From: Rhodobacteraceae bacterium LNNU 3342
GTDB lineage: Bacteria > Pseudomonadota > Alphaproteobacteria > Rhodobacterales > Rhodobacteraceae
DNA length: 64,000 bases
Reading direction: 5' to 3'
Assembly: GCA_008711135.1 (NCBI GenBank)
Contig: VUAW01000015.1
Coordinates: 1-64,000 of the forward strand
Below the pieces are notes generated by a model. That model made no database searches and had not been told where the DNA came from. It saw only the letters and a program-made list of their open reading frames with translations. The position numbers and the translations under genes are program-made. This document shows positions 1 through 9,261 of this stretch, one piece after another (position 1 is the stretch's first letter; each line of letters starts with the position of its first letter).

Positions 1-107
1 CCAACACCCGTCATGCACTAAGACTGAAACCGGACCACTCGATAGGGACAGGCCAGCGGCAGCAAGACTTTCGGGCGCAGGCAGTATGACTCCGCTGAAC
101 CTACTCG

Positions 108-144
108 TTGAGCACTAAGGCACAATGGTATAATGAGTATGCCA
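108..144 (+). promoter_or_regulatory. Promoter with overlapping GntR-type operator
   Basis: A near-palindrome TGGTATAATGAGTATGCCA at 126-144 (arms TGGTAT and ATGCCA) contains a perfect TATAAT -10 box at 129-134. A TTGAGC -35-like element sits at 108-113 with a 15-base spacer. The same 19-base element recurs at 12111-12129 and, less perfectly, at 16639-16657, each before another unit of this locus. A repressor bound here would cover the -10 box. The GntR gene at 2783-3505 is the obvious candidate; the regulator-site link is inference. Confidence 0.7.
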
Positions 145-164
145 TACGGGCGTCAGGAGGCGGT

Positions 165-1418
165 ATGACTGAGAGATTCGAAGCGGATTATCTGATCGAA
201 ACTGCGACAGATCCTCGACGTGCCGCCGAGACGATGGCTGGAGAGCAATCCTCCGGCACGTTCCTACGCCTTCCTGGCGAGACAGAGGAACTTAAGGCAC
301 GCTCCGCCGCCCGGGTCGAGGCACTGGAGGATCTACCATCCGCCACCTCCCCCTCCCTCCCCGGCGCAGCCGCCGACAGGGGCAATGGCTGGAACCGGGC
401 CAAGGTCACGCTGTCTTGGCCGCTCGACAATATCGGCCCCTCGCTCCCGGCCCTGATGGCGACAGTTGCCGGCAACCTGTTCGAGCTTCAGGCATTCTCC
501 GGCCTGCGCATCCTCGACATCCGCCTGCCGCCCGCCTTTGCCGCGGCCCATCCCGGCCCGCGGTTTGGAGTTGAAGGCACCCGGAGGCTGTCAGGCGTCA
601 CAACCGGCCCGCTCATTGGGACCATCGTCAAGCCAAGCGTCGGCCTTTCACCCGAAGCTACGGCCGAACTCGTCGCAACGCTCGCCACCGCGGGCACCGA
701 CTTCATCAAGGACGACGAACTGCAGGGCGACGGTCCCGCCTGCCCCTTTGACGACCGGGTACGTTCCGTGATGCAGGTCATCAACGCCCATGCCGACAGG
801 ACGGGCAAGAAGGTCATGTTCGCCTTCAACCTCACCGGCGAAGTTGATGAGATGCGGCGACGCCACGACCTTGTCCGCGATCTTGGCGGAACCTGCGTGA
901 TGGCGAACCTCAACTCGCTCGGCATGGCGGGCTTCCTCGCCCTGTCGCGCCACTCCGAGTTGCCGATCCATGCCCATCGGAACGGCTGGGGCTACCTGTC
1001 GCGCCACCCGGCGCTGGGGTGGTCCTACATCGCCTGGTCCAAACTATGGCGGCTCGCCGGGGCAGACCACATGCATGTGAACGGGCTCTCCAACAAGTTC
1101 TGCGAGGACGACGACAGCGTGATCGCTTCCGCAAAGGCCCAGCTGACGCCGATGTGGGACAGCAAGCCATGCACCGCCATGCCTGTCTTTTCCTCCGCCC
1201 AGACCGTTCTTCAGCCGCCAGAGACATACAAGCGGCTGGGATCTGCCGACCTGATCTACGCCGCCGGCGGTGGCATCATGGGTCATCCCGACGGACCGGC
1301 TGCCGGGGTAGAGAGCCTGCGCGAGGCGTGGTCCGCAGCGATGGCGGGCGTCGATCTGGATGAATGGGCTGCAACACGGCCCCCGCTTGCCCGCGCCCTC
1401 GCGCAGGCGCGGGGCTGA
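165..1418 (+). CDS. RuBisCO-like protein, probable 3-oxo-isoapionate-4-phosphate enzyme
   Basis: A 417-residue RuBisCO large-chain homologue. It keeps the KPSVGL motif (Lys156) and the carbamylation/metal motif KDDE (Lys182, Asp184, Glu185), followed by HAHR, HVNGLSNKF (loop-6 region), FSSAQ and the phosphate-binding AGGGIMGHPDGP. In the known oxidative D-apiose route such proteins act on 3-oxo-isoapionate 4-phosphate, as a decarboxylase or as a transcarboxylase/hydrolase giving 3-phosphoglycerate and glycolate. No erythrulose-phosphate isomerase gene is present here, which mildly favours the second reaction. The start at 165 is preceded by AGGAGG; an upstream in-frame ATG at 108 lies in the promoter. 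No rbcS is present, so a true CO2-fixing RuBisCO is unlikely. The kinase gene follows after 5 bases. Confidence 0.85.
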   Translation: MTERFEADYLIETATDPRRAAETMAGEQSSGTFLRLPGETEELKARSAARVEALEDLPSATSPSLPGAAADRGNGWNRAKVTLSWPLDNIGPSLPALMATVAGNLFELQAFSGLRILDIRLPPAFAAAHPGPRFGVEGTRRLSGVTTGPLIGTIVKPSVGLSPEATAELVATLATAGTDFIKDDELQGDGPACPFDDRVRSVMQVINAHADRTGKKVMFAFNLTGEVDEMRRRHDLVRDLGGTCVMANLNSLGMAGFLALSRHSELPIHAHRNGWGYLSRHPALGWSYIAWSKLWRLAGADHMHVNGLSNKFCEDDDSVIASAKAQLTPMWDSKPCTAMPVFSSAQTVLQPPETYKRLGSADLIYAAGGGIMGHPDGPAAGVESLREAWSAAMAGVDLDEWAATRPPLARALAQARG

Positions 1419-1423
1419 CCGGA

Positions 1424-2776
1424 ATGGCAGGGCTGCCCGACGGCCTGCTCCTCGCGGCCTATGGCGACGATTTCACGGGATCAGCCGCGGTCATGGAGGT
1501 GCTGGCCTTCGCGGGCCTGCCCACTGCCCTCTTCCTCGACCTTCCCGATGAGGCGCAGCTTGCACGCTTCCCCGGCTTGCGCGCCATAGTCGTGGCGGGA
1601 ACTGCGCGATCCCACGGCATCGACTGGATGAACGCGCATCTTCCGCGCATCTTCGACGGCCTCCGCCAAACAGGGGCGCCGCTCCTCCACTACAAGATCT
1701 GCTCGACCCTCGACTCCTCGCCCGAGACAGGCTCGATCGGCCGTGCAATCGAACTTGCGCTGCAAAGCTGCACGTCCACTTGGGTTCCGGTCCTCGTCGC
1801 CGCCCCCGCCATCCGCCGCTACCAGTGCTTCGGCCACCTGTTTGCAGGCGCGCCGGGGGGCGTGTTCCGGCTGGACCGGCATCCGGTGATGTCCCGCCAT
1901 CCTGTGACGCCGATGAATGAATCCGATGTGGCCCGCCACCTTTCTCGCCAGACGGCCCTGCCGATCGGGCTACTGGATCTGGAGGCCCTGCAGGACGGAC
2001 AAACAGCGCGGTCGCAGCGCGATGGCCTGATCGCGCGGGGTGAGAGGATCATCTGCCTTGATACGGTGAGCGAGGATGATCTTGCCCTCTGCGGCGCGTT
2101 GATCTGGAATGGCCCGGCTTTCTGCGTCGGTTCGCAGGGGGTCGAATATGCGCTTGTCGCCCATTGGCGCAAGTCCGGCATCCTTCCACCGGCGGATCAG
2201 CCGCAAGGCATTGGCCGGGCGCGCGGTATGGTTACGGTGTCTGGTTCCGTTTCCCCCGTCACAGCGGCTCAGATCAACTGGTCGCTTGGCCACGGCTTCA
2301 CCGGGCTACCGCTTGATCCTGGCGAGTTGATCGTGGGCGACAGTCACGCGGCAGAGGCCGCTGCCGTCGCAGCCTGCCGCGCCGCGCTTTCGGAAGGGCG
2401 GGATCCCATCATCTACACCGCCTGCGGCCCTGACGATCCCGCGGTTGGCCGTCTGTCTCAAGCCCGCGCGCGTGCGGGTGTCGACGCCGAAACGGCGAAC
2501 ATCCGCATCGGCGCAGCCCTTGGCCGCATCCTCGCGCAGGTGCTGAAGGAGACAGGCGTGCGGCGGGCTGTCATCTCCGGTGGTGACACCTCCGGTCATG
2601 CCTCCCGCCAACTCGGCATCTTCGCGCTGACTGCGCTTGTCCCTACCATCCCAGGCGCCGCGATCTTCCGGGCGTGGAGCGAGAATCCGGCCTTCGATGG
2701 CTTGGAGCTGGCGCTCAAGGGCGGCCAGATGGGGGGCGAGGACTATTTCGGCCGCGTTCGGGATGGCGGGGGATAG
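1424..2776 (+). CDS. oiaK: Four-carbon acid sugar kinase family (DUF1537), probable 3-oxo-isoapionate kinase
   Basis: A 450-residue protein with the DUF1537 N-terminal signature AYGDDFTGSAAVMEVL near residue 11 and the C-terminal nucleotide-binding segment ISGGDTSGHASRQLG near residue 385. The family phosphorylates sugar acids. In D-apionate breakdown the member OiaK makes the phosphorylated substrate of a RuBisCO-like protein, and that partner is the gene just upstream, 5 bases away. The start at 1424 follows the upstream stop; an in-frame ATG at 1364 would overlap it and adds an unconserved leader. The gene ends 6 bases before the convergent gntR. The kinase family is clear; the exact substrate is inferred from context. 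Confidence 0.78.
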   Translation: MAGLPDGLLLAAYGDDFTGSAAVMEVLAFAGLPTALFLDLPDEAQLARFPGLRAIVVAGTARSHGIDWMNAHLPRIFDGLRQTGAPLLHYKICSTLDSSPETGSIGRAIELALQSCTSTWVPVLVAAPAIRRYQCFGHLFAGAPGGVFRLDRHPVMSRHPVTPMNESDVARHLSRQTALPIGLLDLEALQDGQTARSQRDGLIARGERIICLDTVSEDDLALCGALIWNGPAFCVGSQGVEYALVAHWRKSGILPPADQPQGIGRARGMVTVSGSVSPVTAAQINWSLGHGFTGLPLDPGELIVGDSHAAEAAAVAACRAALSEGRDPIIYTACGPDDPAVGRLSQARARAGVDAETANIRIGAALGRILAQVLKETGVRRAVISGGDTSGHASRQLGIFALTALVPTIPGAAIFRAWSENPAFDGLELALKGGQMGGEDYFGRVRDGGG

Positions 2777-2782
2777 GCGTCC

Positions 2783-3505
2783 TCAGCCGGACGTCTGATG
2801 CTGGTCATAAAGCGTGTTGGCGCGCAGGATATGATCCCGGACCGCCCGCTCTGCCGCATCGGGATCACCGGCTGCGATGGCGTCGAGGATCGCCGCATGT
2901 TCGGACAACGTCAGTTGCTCAGTCCCCGGCAGGCGGACAAGCTGGGTGTAGAACTCGCCCAGCCAGCCCATCATCGCCTCGCTCAGGCCCGGAAAGATCG
3001 AGTTTCCGGTGATGGCAGCGATCTCCCGGTGGAACAGCATGTCATGGTGAAAGAACTGTTCCAGATCCGACAGCGAGGCATGGTGGTCCTCAAGCCTCTG
3101 GCGTAGCCGCACGACATCCTCGGGCGTCGCGCGTTCGGAGGCAAGGCGGACCATCTGCACCTCGAACAGAAGGCGCGCCTCCTTGAGGTCCCCGAGGCTT
3201 TGCGGCGAATGGCGCAGGATGCCGCTGGTGGTCAGGGCGATCGACTCGAACAGGTTGGAAAAGCTCGGCTGCGCCACCCTTGCCCGTTCGCCATGCGCGA
3301 TGCTGATCAGGCCTAGCTGCGACATGTTCTGAAGCGCCTCGCGGACCGCAGGCCGGCCGACGCCGTAGCGTTCCATCAGCTCGCGTTCCGAGGGAAGCTG
3401 ATCACCGACGCCAAGGCCGTCGTGGCGGATCATCGTCAGAAGGCGGTCCATCACCTCCTGGTAGAGCTTGCGGCGCGGGATCGGTTCGCGTGACACTTGG
3501 CTCAT
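2783..3505 (-). CDS. GntR-family transcriptional regulator, FadR/FCD subfamily
   Basis: A 240-residue regulator. An N-terminal winged helix (about residues 12-80, with LPSERELMERYGVGRPAVRE) is followed by an all-helical FCD ligand domain (about 90-230). The FCD metal ligands Asp and His are visible in HHDMLFH, SEHAAI and VRDHIL. FCD regulators of sugar-acid loci usually repress until a pathway metabolite binds. This is the only regulator in the block, and the three copies of the TGGTAT palindrome at 126, 12111 and 16639 are its likely sites. It lies downstream of the importer genes, 105 bases after the last permease, so it may be co-transcribed with them or have its own promoter. Confidence 0.88.
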   Translation of the reverse strand: MSQVSREPIPRRKLYQEVMDRLLTMIRHDGLGVGDQLPSERELMERYGVGRPAVREALQNMSQLGLISIAHGERARVAQPSFSNLFESIALTTSGILRHSPQSLGDLKEARLLFEVQMVRLASERATPEDVVRLRQRLEDHHASLSDLEQFFHHDMLFHREIAAITGNSIFPGLSEAMMGWLGEFYTQLVRLPGTEQLTLSEHAAILDAIAAGDPDAAERAVRDHILRANTLYDQHQTSG

Positions 3506-3610
3506 CGGCTCATCACCGGGGTCGCGTGGCAGCCGGTGAAGGGGCCGGTGCCGCGGGGTTTCATCTCAGGTTCGTAATGGTGCCCAATGCCCATCGGATC
3601 ACGTCAGCCT

Positions 3611-4606
3611 CTACCTCTGGATCGGGCGAATGGTTCGCCGTCGCCGCAACATCTGGCGGCTCTGGCGCAGGGAATCCACAAGAACCGCAAGGAAGATGAT
3701 CCCTGCCTGAAGGATCGGTTGCAGATAAAGGTTCATGCCGCTGAAGGCCAGCCCCGTATTCACCGTCTGCATCAGCGTCGCGCCGATCACTGCACCAAAG
3801 GCCGTGCCGACACCGCCAAACAGGCTCGCCCCCCCCAGCACCGCCGCCGCGATCACGTCGAACTCCCGCCCCTGACCAAAGCCCGCATCAATCCGCCCGA
3901 TCTGCGCAATCAGGATGAATCCTGCCAGTCCCGCCGTCGCGCCGGAGATGACGTAGACGGCGGCCCGGACGCGGCCCAAAGGTATGCCAGCCTTCACCGC
4001 GCCTGTCGCATCGTTGCCTACCGCATAAACCTGTCGCCCGAAGGTCGTGCGCGTCAGCGCCAGGTGGGCGACAACGGCAACCGTCGCGAACACCAGCACC
4101 GGAACCGGAATACCCATGACCGACGCAAGCCCAAAGCTGCGCAGCCCCGGAGGAAAATCGAACTGCCGCGAACTGGTCAGAAAGGCGCCGAAGCCGCGAA
4201 AGGCAAACAGCGTCGCAAGCGTCACGATAAAGGGCACGATGCCCAGCCGCACGATGAAAAAAGCGTTTATCGCCCCCAGAAGCGCCCCCGCCCCCAACGC
4301 GGCCAGAACCCCGCCCGCCACGCCAACACCCATATCCCGCATGGCAAATCCGGCAGCCAGTGAAGCCAAGTACATCACCGACCCCACCGACAGATCAATA
4401 CCCCCCGTCAGCAGAACAAGGGTGATCCCGATGGCCGCGATTCCCAGAAAGGCCGATTGCTTGACGATGTTCCCCAGGTTCTCCACCCCCAGGAACAACG
4501 GCGCCTGCATCCCGAAATACAGCAGAACCACTGCAAAGATGATGACCGTCGCCCGCCGCAGCGCGAGATCCACCGCCCGTTCCCGAAACGAAGCCCCCGC
4601 GCTCAT
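3611..4606 (-). CDS. Sugar ABC transporter permease (RbsC type)
   Basis: A 331-residue inner-membrane permease of the BPD_transp_2 family with about eight to ten hydrophobic segments. It carries the family motif GGIDLSVGS in the first third and AVLGGASLFGGVGTAFGA near the C-terminus. The start at 4606 overlaps the stop of the ATPase gene as ATGA, implying translational coupling; a longer reading upstream would lie inside the ATPase. It is one of two permeases of importer 1 (the other is at 6114-7322) and should form a heterodimeric pore. The substrate is unknown, with D-apiose or a related branched sugar or acid the inferred cargo. Confidence 0.85.
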   Translation of the reverse strand: MSAGASFRERAVDLALRRATVIIFAVVLLYFGMQAPLFLGVENLGNIVKQSAFLGIAAIGITLVLLTGGIDLSVGSVMYLASLAAGFAMRDMGVGVAGGVLAALGAGALLGAINAFFIVRLGIVPFIVTLATLFAFRGFGAFLTSSRQFDFPPGLRSFGLASVMGIPVPVLVFATVAVVAHLALTRTTFGRQVYAVGNDATGAVKAGIPLGRVRAAVYVISGATAGLAGFILIAQIGRIDAGFGQGREFDVIAAAVLGGASLFGGVGTAFGAVIGATLMQTVNTGLAFSGMNLYLQPILQAGIIFLAVLVDSLRQSRQMLRRRRTIRPIQR

Positions 4607-6117
4607 GCCACCACCTCCCGGAACGCCGCCGCAAGAAGCGCCTCCCGGTCGAAATGGGGCATGTCCGGCGCGCGGTCGAAACCTGCCGTAATCTCCCCCC
4701 TGTTCATCACCAGAACCCGGTCGCACATGCCGGTCAACTCCTCCAACTCCGACGAAATGAACAGAACGGCATTGCCCGCCGCCGCCAGCCGATCGGCGAG
4801 CGCATAGATCTCGTACTTCGCCCCCACATCGACCCCCCGCGTCGGCTCATCCAGAATGAAAAGCCGCGGTGCCGCCGCCAGCCATTTCGCGATCACCACC
4901 TTCTGCTGGTTCCCCCCTGACAGCGACCTGACCGGCAGCCGGGACAGATCGGATGCGCGGATCGACAGATCCACCTTCGCCCGCTCTGCCACCGCCCGTT
5001 CCACATCCCGATCAAGAAGGCCCAGAGGCCCGCGCCCCAGCTGTTCAACCGTTGCAAGGCTGATGTTCTCTGCCACCGGCGCATCCATCAGCAGGCCTTC
5101 CTCCCGCCGGTTCTCCGTCACAAAGGCAATACCATCCGAAATACGCGCCATAGGCCCGCCCGACACCGCCCGCCCCGCCACGATCAGTGACCCCTCCGCC
5201 ACAGGGTCCAGACCGAAGAAGATCCGCGCCAACTCGCTCCGCCCCGACCCCATCAGGCCGAACAGGCCCAAAATTTCCCCCTCCCGGATCGAAAAGGTGA
5301 TGTCCTCCACCACGCCCGGCTGCGAAAGCCCCCGCGCCTGCACCAGAACCTTCTCGGAAGGCGCGGCAGAACGCGGCGGAAACAGGCTCGACAACTCCCG
5401 CCCGATCATGGAGCGGATCATGCGGGCAATGCCGAAATCGCCCACCGGCCCCTCATCCACCAGCCTTCCGTCCCGCAACACCGCAACCCGGTCACACAAG
5501 GCCCGCACATCCGACAGGATATGCGAGATATAGATCACCGTCCGCCCCTCACGACGAAGTCCCGAGATCACCTCGAACAGCCGCACCGTTTCCCTCGGCG
5601 TAAGCGACGTGGTGGGTTCGTCAAAGATGATAAGATCGACGGACCTGTGCAGCGCCTTGGCGATCTCCACCAGCTGCCGTTCCCCCGGCGCCAGATCCTC
5701 CACCAGCGTCTCCGGGTCGTGCCGGATGTCCAGCCGCTCCAGAAGCGTCCGCGTCACCGTCGCCGCGGCCCTACGGTCAGCAAGGCCAAAGCGCCGTGGA
5801 AAGCCGGTGATGAACACGTTATCCAGGATAGACAGGTTGGTGAACAGGTTGAGTTCCTGGTGGATGAACGCAATCCCCGCCCCGGTTGCATCCGCCGGGG
5901 CCGCCGGCGCATAATCCGCCCCCTTGAACCGCATCCGCCCCCGCGTCGGCGGCACCACCCCGCCGATCACATTCATCAGCGTGGACTTCCCTGCCCCATT
6001 TTCACCGATAATGCCCACGACCTCTCCGCGCGGGATGCGCAGCGTCAGGTCGCTGACAGCGGGAACCCCGAACCACTCCTTCGTCACCGCGTCCAGTTCA
6101 AGAAGCGCATCCATCAC
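4603..6117 (-). CDS. Sugar ABC transporter ATPase, double NBD (RbsA/MglA type)
   Basis: A 504-residue cytoplasmic ATPase with two nucleotide-binding domains. The first has Walker A GENGAGKS at residues 38-45, signature LAPGERQLVEIAK and Walker B LIIFDEPTTSL. The second has a degenerate Walker A GLMGSGRS, the family signature LSGGNQQK and LFILDEPTRGVDVG. This asymmetric pattern is typical of carbohydrate uptake class 2 importers. It overlaps both neighbouring permease genes by four bases (ATGA), so the set is one translation-coupled operon. It energises importer 1 together with the permeases at 3611 and 6114 and the binding protein at 7319. Confidence 0.9.
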   Translation of the reverse strand: MMDALLELDAVTKEWFGVPAVSDLTLRIPRGEVVGIIGENGAGKSTLMNVIGGVVPPTRGRMRFKGADYAPAAPADATGAGIAFIHQELNLFTNLSILDNVFITGFPRRFGLADRRAAATVTRTLLERLDIRHDPETLVEDLAPGERQLVEIAKALHRSVDLIIFDEPTTSLTPRETVRLFEVISGLRREGRTVIYISHILSDVRALCDRVAVLRDGRLVDEGPVGDFGIARMIRSMIGRELSSLFPPRSAAPSEKVLVQARGLSQPGVVEDITFSIREGEILGLFGLMGSGRSELARIFFGLDPVAEGSLIVAGRAVSGGPMARISDGIAFVTENRREEGLLMDAPVAENISLATVEQLGRGPLGLLDRDVERAVAERAKVDLSIRASDLSRLPVRSLSGGNQQKVVIAKWLAAAPRLFILDEPTRGVDVGAKYEIYALADRLAAAGNAVLFISSELEELTGMCDRVLVMNRGEITAGFDRAPDMPHFDREALLAAAFREVVA

Positions 6118-7322
6118 CCCATCCCCCGTCGCAGCCGCTGCCGCGCCACGTCAAGAAAAGCCGCGGCAATGATCACGCCCCCCTTCACCATGTCGATGTG
6201 AAAGGCCGACAGGTTCATGAGGTTGAGCGTATTGCCCAACAACACGAAGAACAGCACCCCCCAGACCGTCCACAAGATCTTTGCCTTGCCGCCAAACAGG
6301 CTCGTGCCGCCGATCACCGTCGCGCCGATGACGTCCAGCAGGAAGTTGCCGCCACCCAAAGTGGGCCGCCCCGTCTCCAGCCGCGCCGTGTAAAGCAGCC
6401 CGCCAATCGCCGCACAGACCGCCGAGATCACGAAAACCAGCACCACGATCCGCACCACGGGCACGCCCGAAATCTCCGCCGCGCGACGGTTGAGGCCGAT
6501 GGCAAACACCCTCCGCCCAAACACGGTATGTCCAAGCAGAACATGCGCCACCACCGCCACCGAAACCGCAACGATCATCGGCCAGGTTACAAAGGCATGC
6601 ACCTCGCGCCGCGGCAACTGCGCTGAATGCTGATCGCCAAAAAAAAGCGAAACAATCGTCCCCTTCCCCAGCGCAACGAAATCCGCAGGCAGTTCCCGAA
6701 TGTTGTTCGACTGGGTCAGCCAGATCGCAAAGGCGGACAGCGCGATCAGGGCCACCAGCGTCACCATGAAGGCGGGCATCTTCAGAACCGCGACCGCGAG
6801 CCCGTTCGCCAGCCCAATCAAGGCTGCCACCGCAAGAACAATGCCGATCCCCAGCCACGTCCCATAGGCCACCCCCGCCAGCGGCCCGCCCGCCTCCGTA
6901 AGCATCAGACCCCAGATCGGCGTATGCCCCAGAACCTGCGCCGGTGCGGCGGTGGCAAGCAACATCGCGATAAGGATGCTGGTCAGCCCCGCGACCGACC
7001 CTTGGCTCAGATCAATCCCTGCGATGGTCAGAACGAAGGTCTGCCCCACCGCGACCACCAGCAGCGGCCACATGTTGGACAACACGTTCGACATGTTCGC
7101 GGGCGTCGCCAGCGTGGGCAGGAACGGGATCAGCACCGCCACGTAGAACAGCGACAGGTAAAGCACGAAATAGTCCGACAGCAGGATCGCGCCAAGCCGG
7201 TCAGACTGGCGCCGGGACCCCGGTTTTCCGGGATCGGCAGGGGCCACGGCATCCGGGCCGGCGGGCGCGCCCTTTACGGCGGCCGGCCGGGGAAGACCCC
7301 CGGTCGAACCGAAATATGTCAT
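6114..7322 (-). CDS. Sugar ABC transporter permease (RbsC type)
   Basis: A 402-residue membrane protein of the BPD_transp_2 family. A roughly 45-residue Pro/Ala/Gly-rich cytoplasmic lead precedes the first membrane segment. Family motifs are AGIDLSQGSVAGL and VIGGTSLFGGKAK. The start overlaps the stop of the binding-protein gene (ATGA), and its own stop overlaps the ATPase start. It is the second permease of importer 1. It is about 70 residues longer than its partner, because of the N-terminal tail and a loop insertion in the middle that contains a charged segment near EVHAFVTWP. Confidence 0.85.
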   Translation of the reverse strand: MTYFGSTGGLPRPAAVKGAPAGPDAVAPADPGKPGSRRQSDRLGAILLSDYFVLYLSLFYVAVLIPFLPTLATPANMSNVLSNMWPLLVVAVGQTFVLTIAGIDLSQGSVAGLTSILIAMLLATAAPAQVLGHTPIWGLMLTEAGGPLAGVAYGTWLGIGIVLAVAALIGLANGLAVAVLKMPAFMVTLVALIALSAFAIWLTQSNNIRELPADFVALGKGTIVSLFFGDQHSAQLPRREVHAFVTWPMIVAVSVAVVAHVLLGHTVFGRRVFAIGLNRRAAEISGVPVVRIVVLVFVISAVCAAIGGLLYTARLETGRPTLGGGNFLLDVIGATVIGGTSLFGGKAKILWTVWGVLFFVLLGNTLNLMNLSAFHIDMVKGGVIIAAAFLDVARQRLRRGMG

Positions 7323-8323
7323 TGGTCAAGGAACCCTTCGGCGAGCAGCACGCAGCCCCACATGTCCATCTCGCGCTCGGCAAGATTGTCGGAGGTGAGG
7401 GCAAAGCCCGGGTCCTCGATCACCTCGTTCGGGTCGGTGTTCCCTTCCTCGACCGCCTTCAGGATGGCGTTCAGCGCCGACTCGGCCTCGAAATACAGAT
7501 CCTGCACCCCCGTGGCATCGACATAGCCCTCCTTGATCAGCGAACAGGCCGTCGCATCCCCATCGAGCCCCGCCATCCAGACATGCCCTTCCTCACCACG
7601 TGGCACCCACATGCCCCGCGGCTCCAGTACCGACCGGATCGTGGGGAACAGGAAGTCCGACGAGGTGAACAGCAGGTCGATCTGCGGGTTCGCCGTCACC
7701 GCCGCCTCCAGGTTCGACAAAGCCGTCGCCGCATCCCAGTTCGAAGCCACTTCGATCACGTTGAAGCGGTCGGCGTGCTTCTCGATCGCCGAGTTGAATC
7801 CCGCCCTGCGGCCCACCGCATTCGGATCGCCCAGATCGCCGACCACGATAACCGCGTTCAGCGTTGCGCCTTCCTCCGCCTCGGCCAGCGCCTTTTCGAC
7901 AATGTGATCCACCGCCTGTTCGGCGATCACCGCATTATCCGCCACAACCACGATCCCCCGCGACAGGTCCGACGGCGGGCGGTTGAACACGGCAACCGGC
8001 ACGTCGTTCTCCTGCGCATTCGCAACAATGGTCGTGGCGCTCTCCCCGTCCTGCGGGATCAGGATAACGCCGTCCACGCCCTGCGCGATGCAGTCGTTCA
8101 CCTGTTCGAACTGGCGGTTCGCATCCTCGTTGGCATTGCGTTCAAGAACGGTATGACCGGCCTCGGTCAGTGTGCTGGTAATGGCCAGATGCCCGGCAAC
8201 CCAGAATTCCGTCTCCAGGTCCTGAAAGGCAAAGCAAATGGTCGCCGCCTGCGCAGGCGCGGCAAAGGCCCCGCCAAGCGACAGTGCCGCAACGGCAGCG
8301 GCTGTCCGGATCGAATATCTCAT
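7319..8323 (-). CDS. Periplasmic sugar-binding protein of importer 1
   Basis: A 334-residue exported protein with a signal peptide (positively charged start, hydrophobic AAAVAALSLGGAFA, cleavage after AQA near residue 26). The mature part has the type-I periplasmic binding fold of ribose/galactose binders (Peripla_BP_4), with VDGVILIPQDGES and FNRPPSD in place of the usual hinge motifs. The start at 8323 is preceded by GGAGGAGG; an in-frame upstream ATG at 8419 lies inside the preceding gene. It begins importer 1 and lies directly after the oxidoisomerase gene. The ligand is inferred to be apiose or apionate-like. Confidence 0.87.
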   Translation of the reverse strand: MRYSIRTAAAVAALSLGGAFAAPAQAATICFAFQDLETEFWVAGHLAITSTLTEAGHTVLERNANEDANRQFEQVNDCIAQGVDGVILIPQDGESATTIVANAQENDVPVAVFNRPPSDLSRGIVVVADNAVIAEQAVDHIVEKALAEAEEGATLNAVIVVGDLGDPNAVGRRAGFNSAIEKHADRFNVIEVASNWDAATALSNLEAAVTANPQIDLLFTSSDFLFPTIRSVLEPRGMWVPRGEEGHVWMAGLDGDATACSLIKEGYVDATGVQDLYFEAESALNAILKAVEEGNTDPNEVIEDPGFALTSDNLAEREMDMWGCVLLAEGFLDQ

Positions 8324-8366
8324 GTTGGTCCTCCTCCCATGGCTGACTGTTCGATATCCCGGTGGC

Positions 8367-9215
8367 TCAGCCATTCCCCTCCGGGTGACAGATGTCGCGC
8401 ACCGACTGCAGAACCGCACCGGGGGCGAAGACGCGGTCGAGCCAACCTTCCCGAAAGATCATCGGACGCGCCTGCGCGATGGCATGCAGCGCCCCGTCGG
8501 AAAATTTGCCCTCGGGGAAAATCCCGAAGGCGATGGCAAGCTCGATATTCAGATGTCCCAGCATGAAGTCATGCGCGGCCTGTTCCGGCACCCCACGGCG
8601 CACCGCCTCGTCCGTCGCCTCCCGCAGCGCCAGCGCCAGCGTCGCGCCAACCGTTTCGGACAGGGCAGGCTCCAGAATGGCGACCTGCTCTACCGTGCAG
8701 CGGTGCGACCGCATCACTGGCGCATAGATGCTTCGCGCAACCTCCTCGCAAAGGGCGTAATGCTCCTCCGGCCCTTGCATCAGGGCACAGACGATATGCT
8801 GCTTGGCCTTGACCCCGCCAAAGAAATCCAGCCGCGCCTCGCCATCCTCGTCGTTGAAGATGGGCGGGTGGCAGGGATGGGTGACGAAATAGGTCACATC
8901 CTCCCGCTGCGGCAGTTCGCCCGCATGGGGCGCGGCGGCATCCAGCACGATCAGCGCCGTCCCGCTGTCAAGCTTCGGGACGATCTCATGCGCGACCTGC
9001 CCGATCAGCCGGTCCGGCACGGCCAGCACGACCACATCGGCCCGCGACAGCGCCTGCCCCTGCTCCACGCACTCCATCCCCGTCGCATCCCTGAGACGCT
9101 GACGCCCCGCTTCTGCCACCTCCACCGGTGCCACGTCGAAACGGGTATCCCGCAGGTTCGTGGCAAGTCGCACGCCCATCTTGCCGCCGGCGCCCATGAG
9201 CGCGATCTTGGTCAT
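8367..9215 (-). CDS. apnO: NAD-dependent oxidoisomerase-like dehydrogenase, probable D-apionate oxidoisomerase
   Basis: A 282-residue protein with an N-terminal Rossmann motif GAGGKMG at residues 8-14 and a helical C-terminal domain of the 6-phosphogluconate-dehydrogenase type. Distinctive segments are FVTHPCHPPIFN, YAPVMRSHRCTVEQ and EPALSETVGATLAL. They match my recollection of the ApnO family, which converts D-apionate to 3-oxo-isoapionate. This supplies the substrate for the DUF1537 kinase encoded at 1424. It is preceded by GGAGAG and by a 46-base gap after the Gfo/Idh/MocA gene. The dehydrogenase fold is clear; the ApnO function rests on motif memory and context. Confidence 0.75.
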   Translation of the reverse strand: MTKIALMGAGGKMGVRLATNLRDTRFDVAPVEVAEAGRQRLRDATGMECVEQGQALSRADVVVLAVPDRLIGQVAHEIVPKLDSGTALIVLDAAAPHAGELPQREDVTYFVTHPCHPPIFNDEDGEARLDFFGGVKAKQHIVCALMQGPEEHYALCEEVARSIYAPVMRSHRCTVEQVAILEPALSETVGATLALALREATDEAVRRGVPEQAAHDFMLGHLNIELAIAFGIFPEGKFSDGALHAIAQARPMIFREGWLDRVFAPGAVLQSVRDICHPEGNG

Positions 9216-9261
9216 CTTTCTCTCCTTTCAGGGACGCCGCGCCCCTTCCTGTTCTGCCTGT

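Noticed and set aside
165-1418. True CO2-fixing RuBisCO
   Set aside because: No small subunit or phosphoribulokinase gene nearby, altered loop-6 region, and a sugar-acid kinase partner point to a RuBisCO-like catabolic enzyme.
2674-3106. Plus-strand frames across the kinase/gntR junction
   Set aside because: They are shadows of gntR and the kinase; both of those have clear domains and abut within 6 bases.
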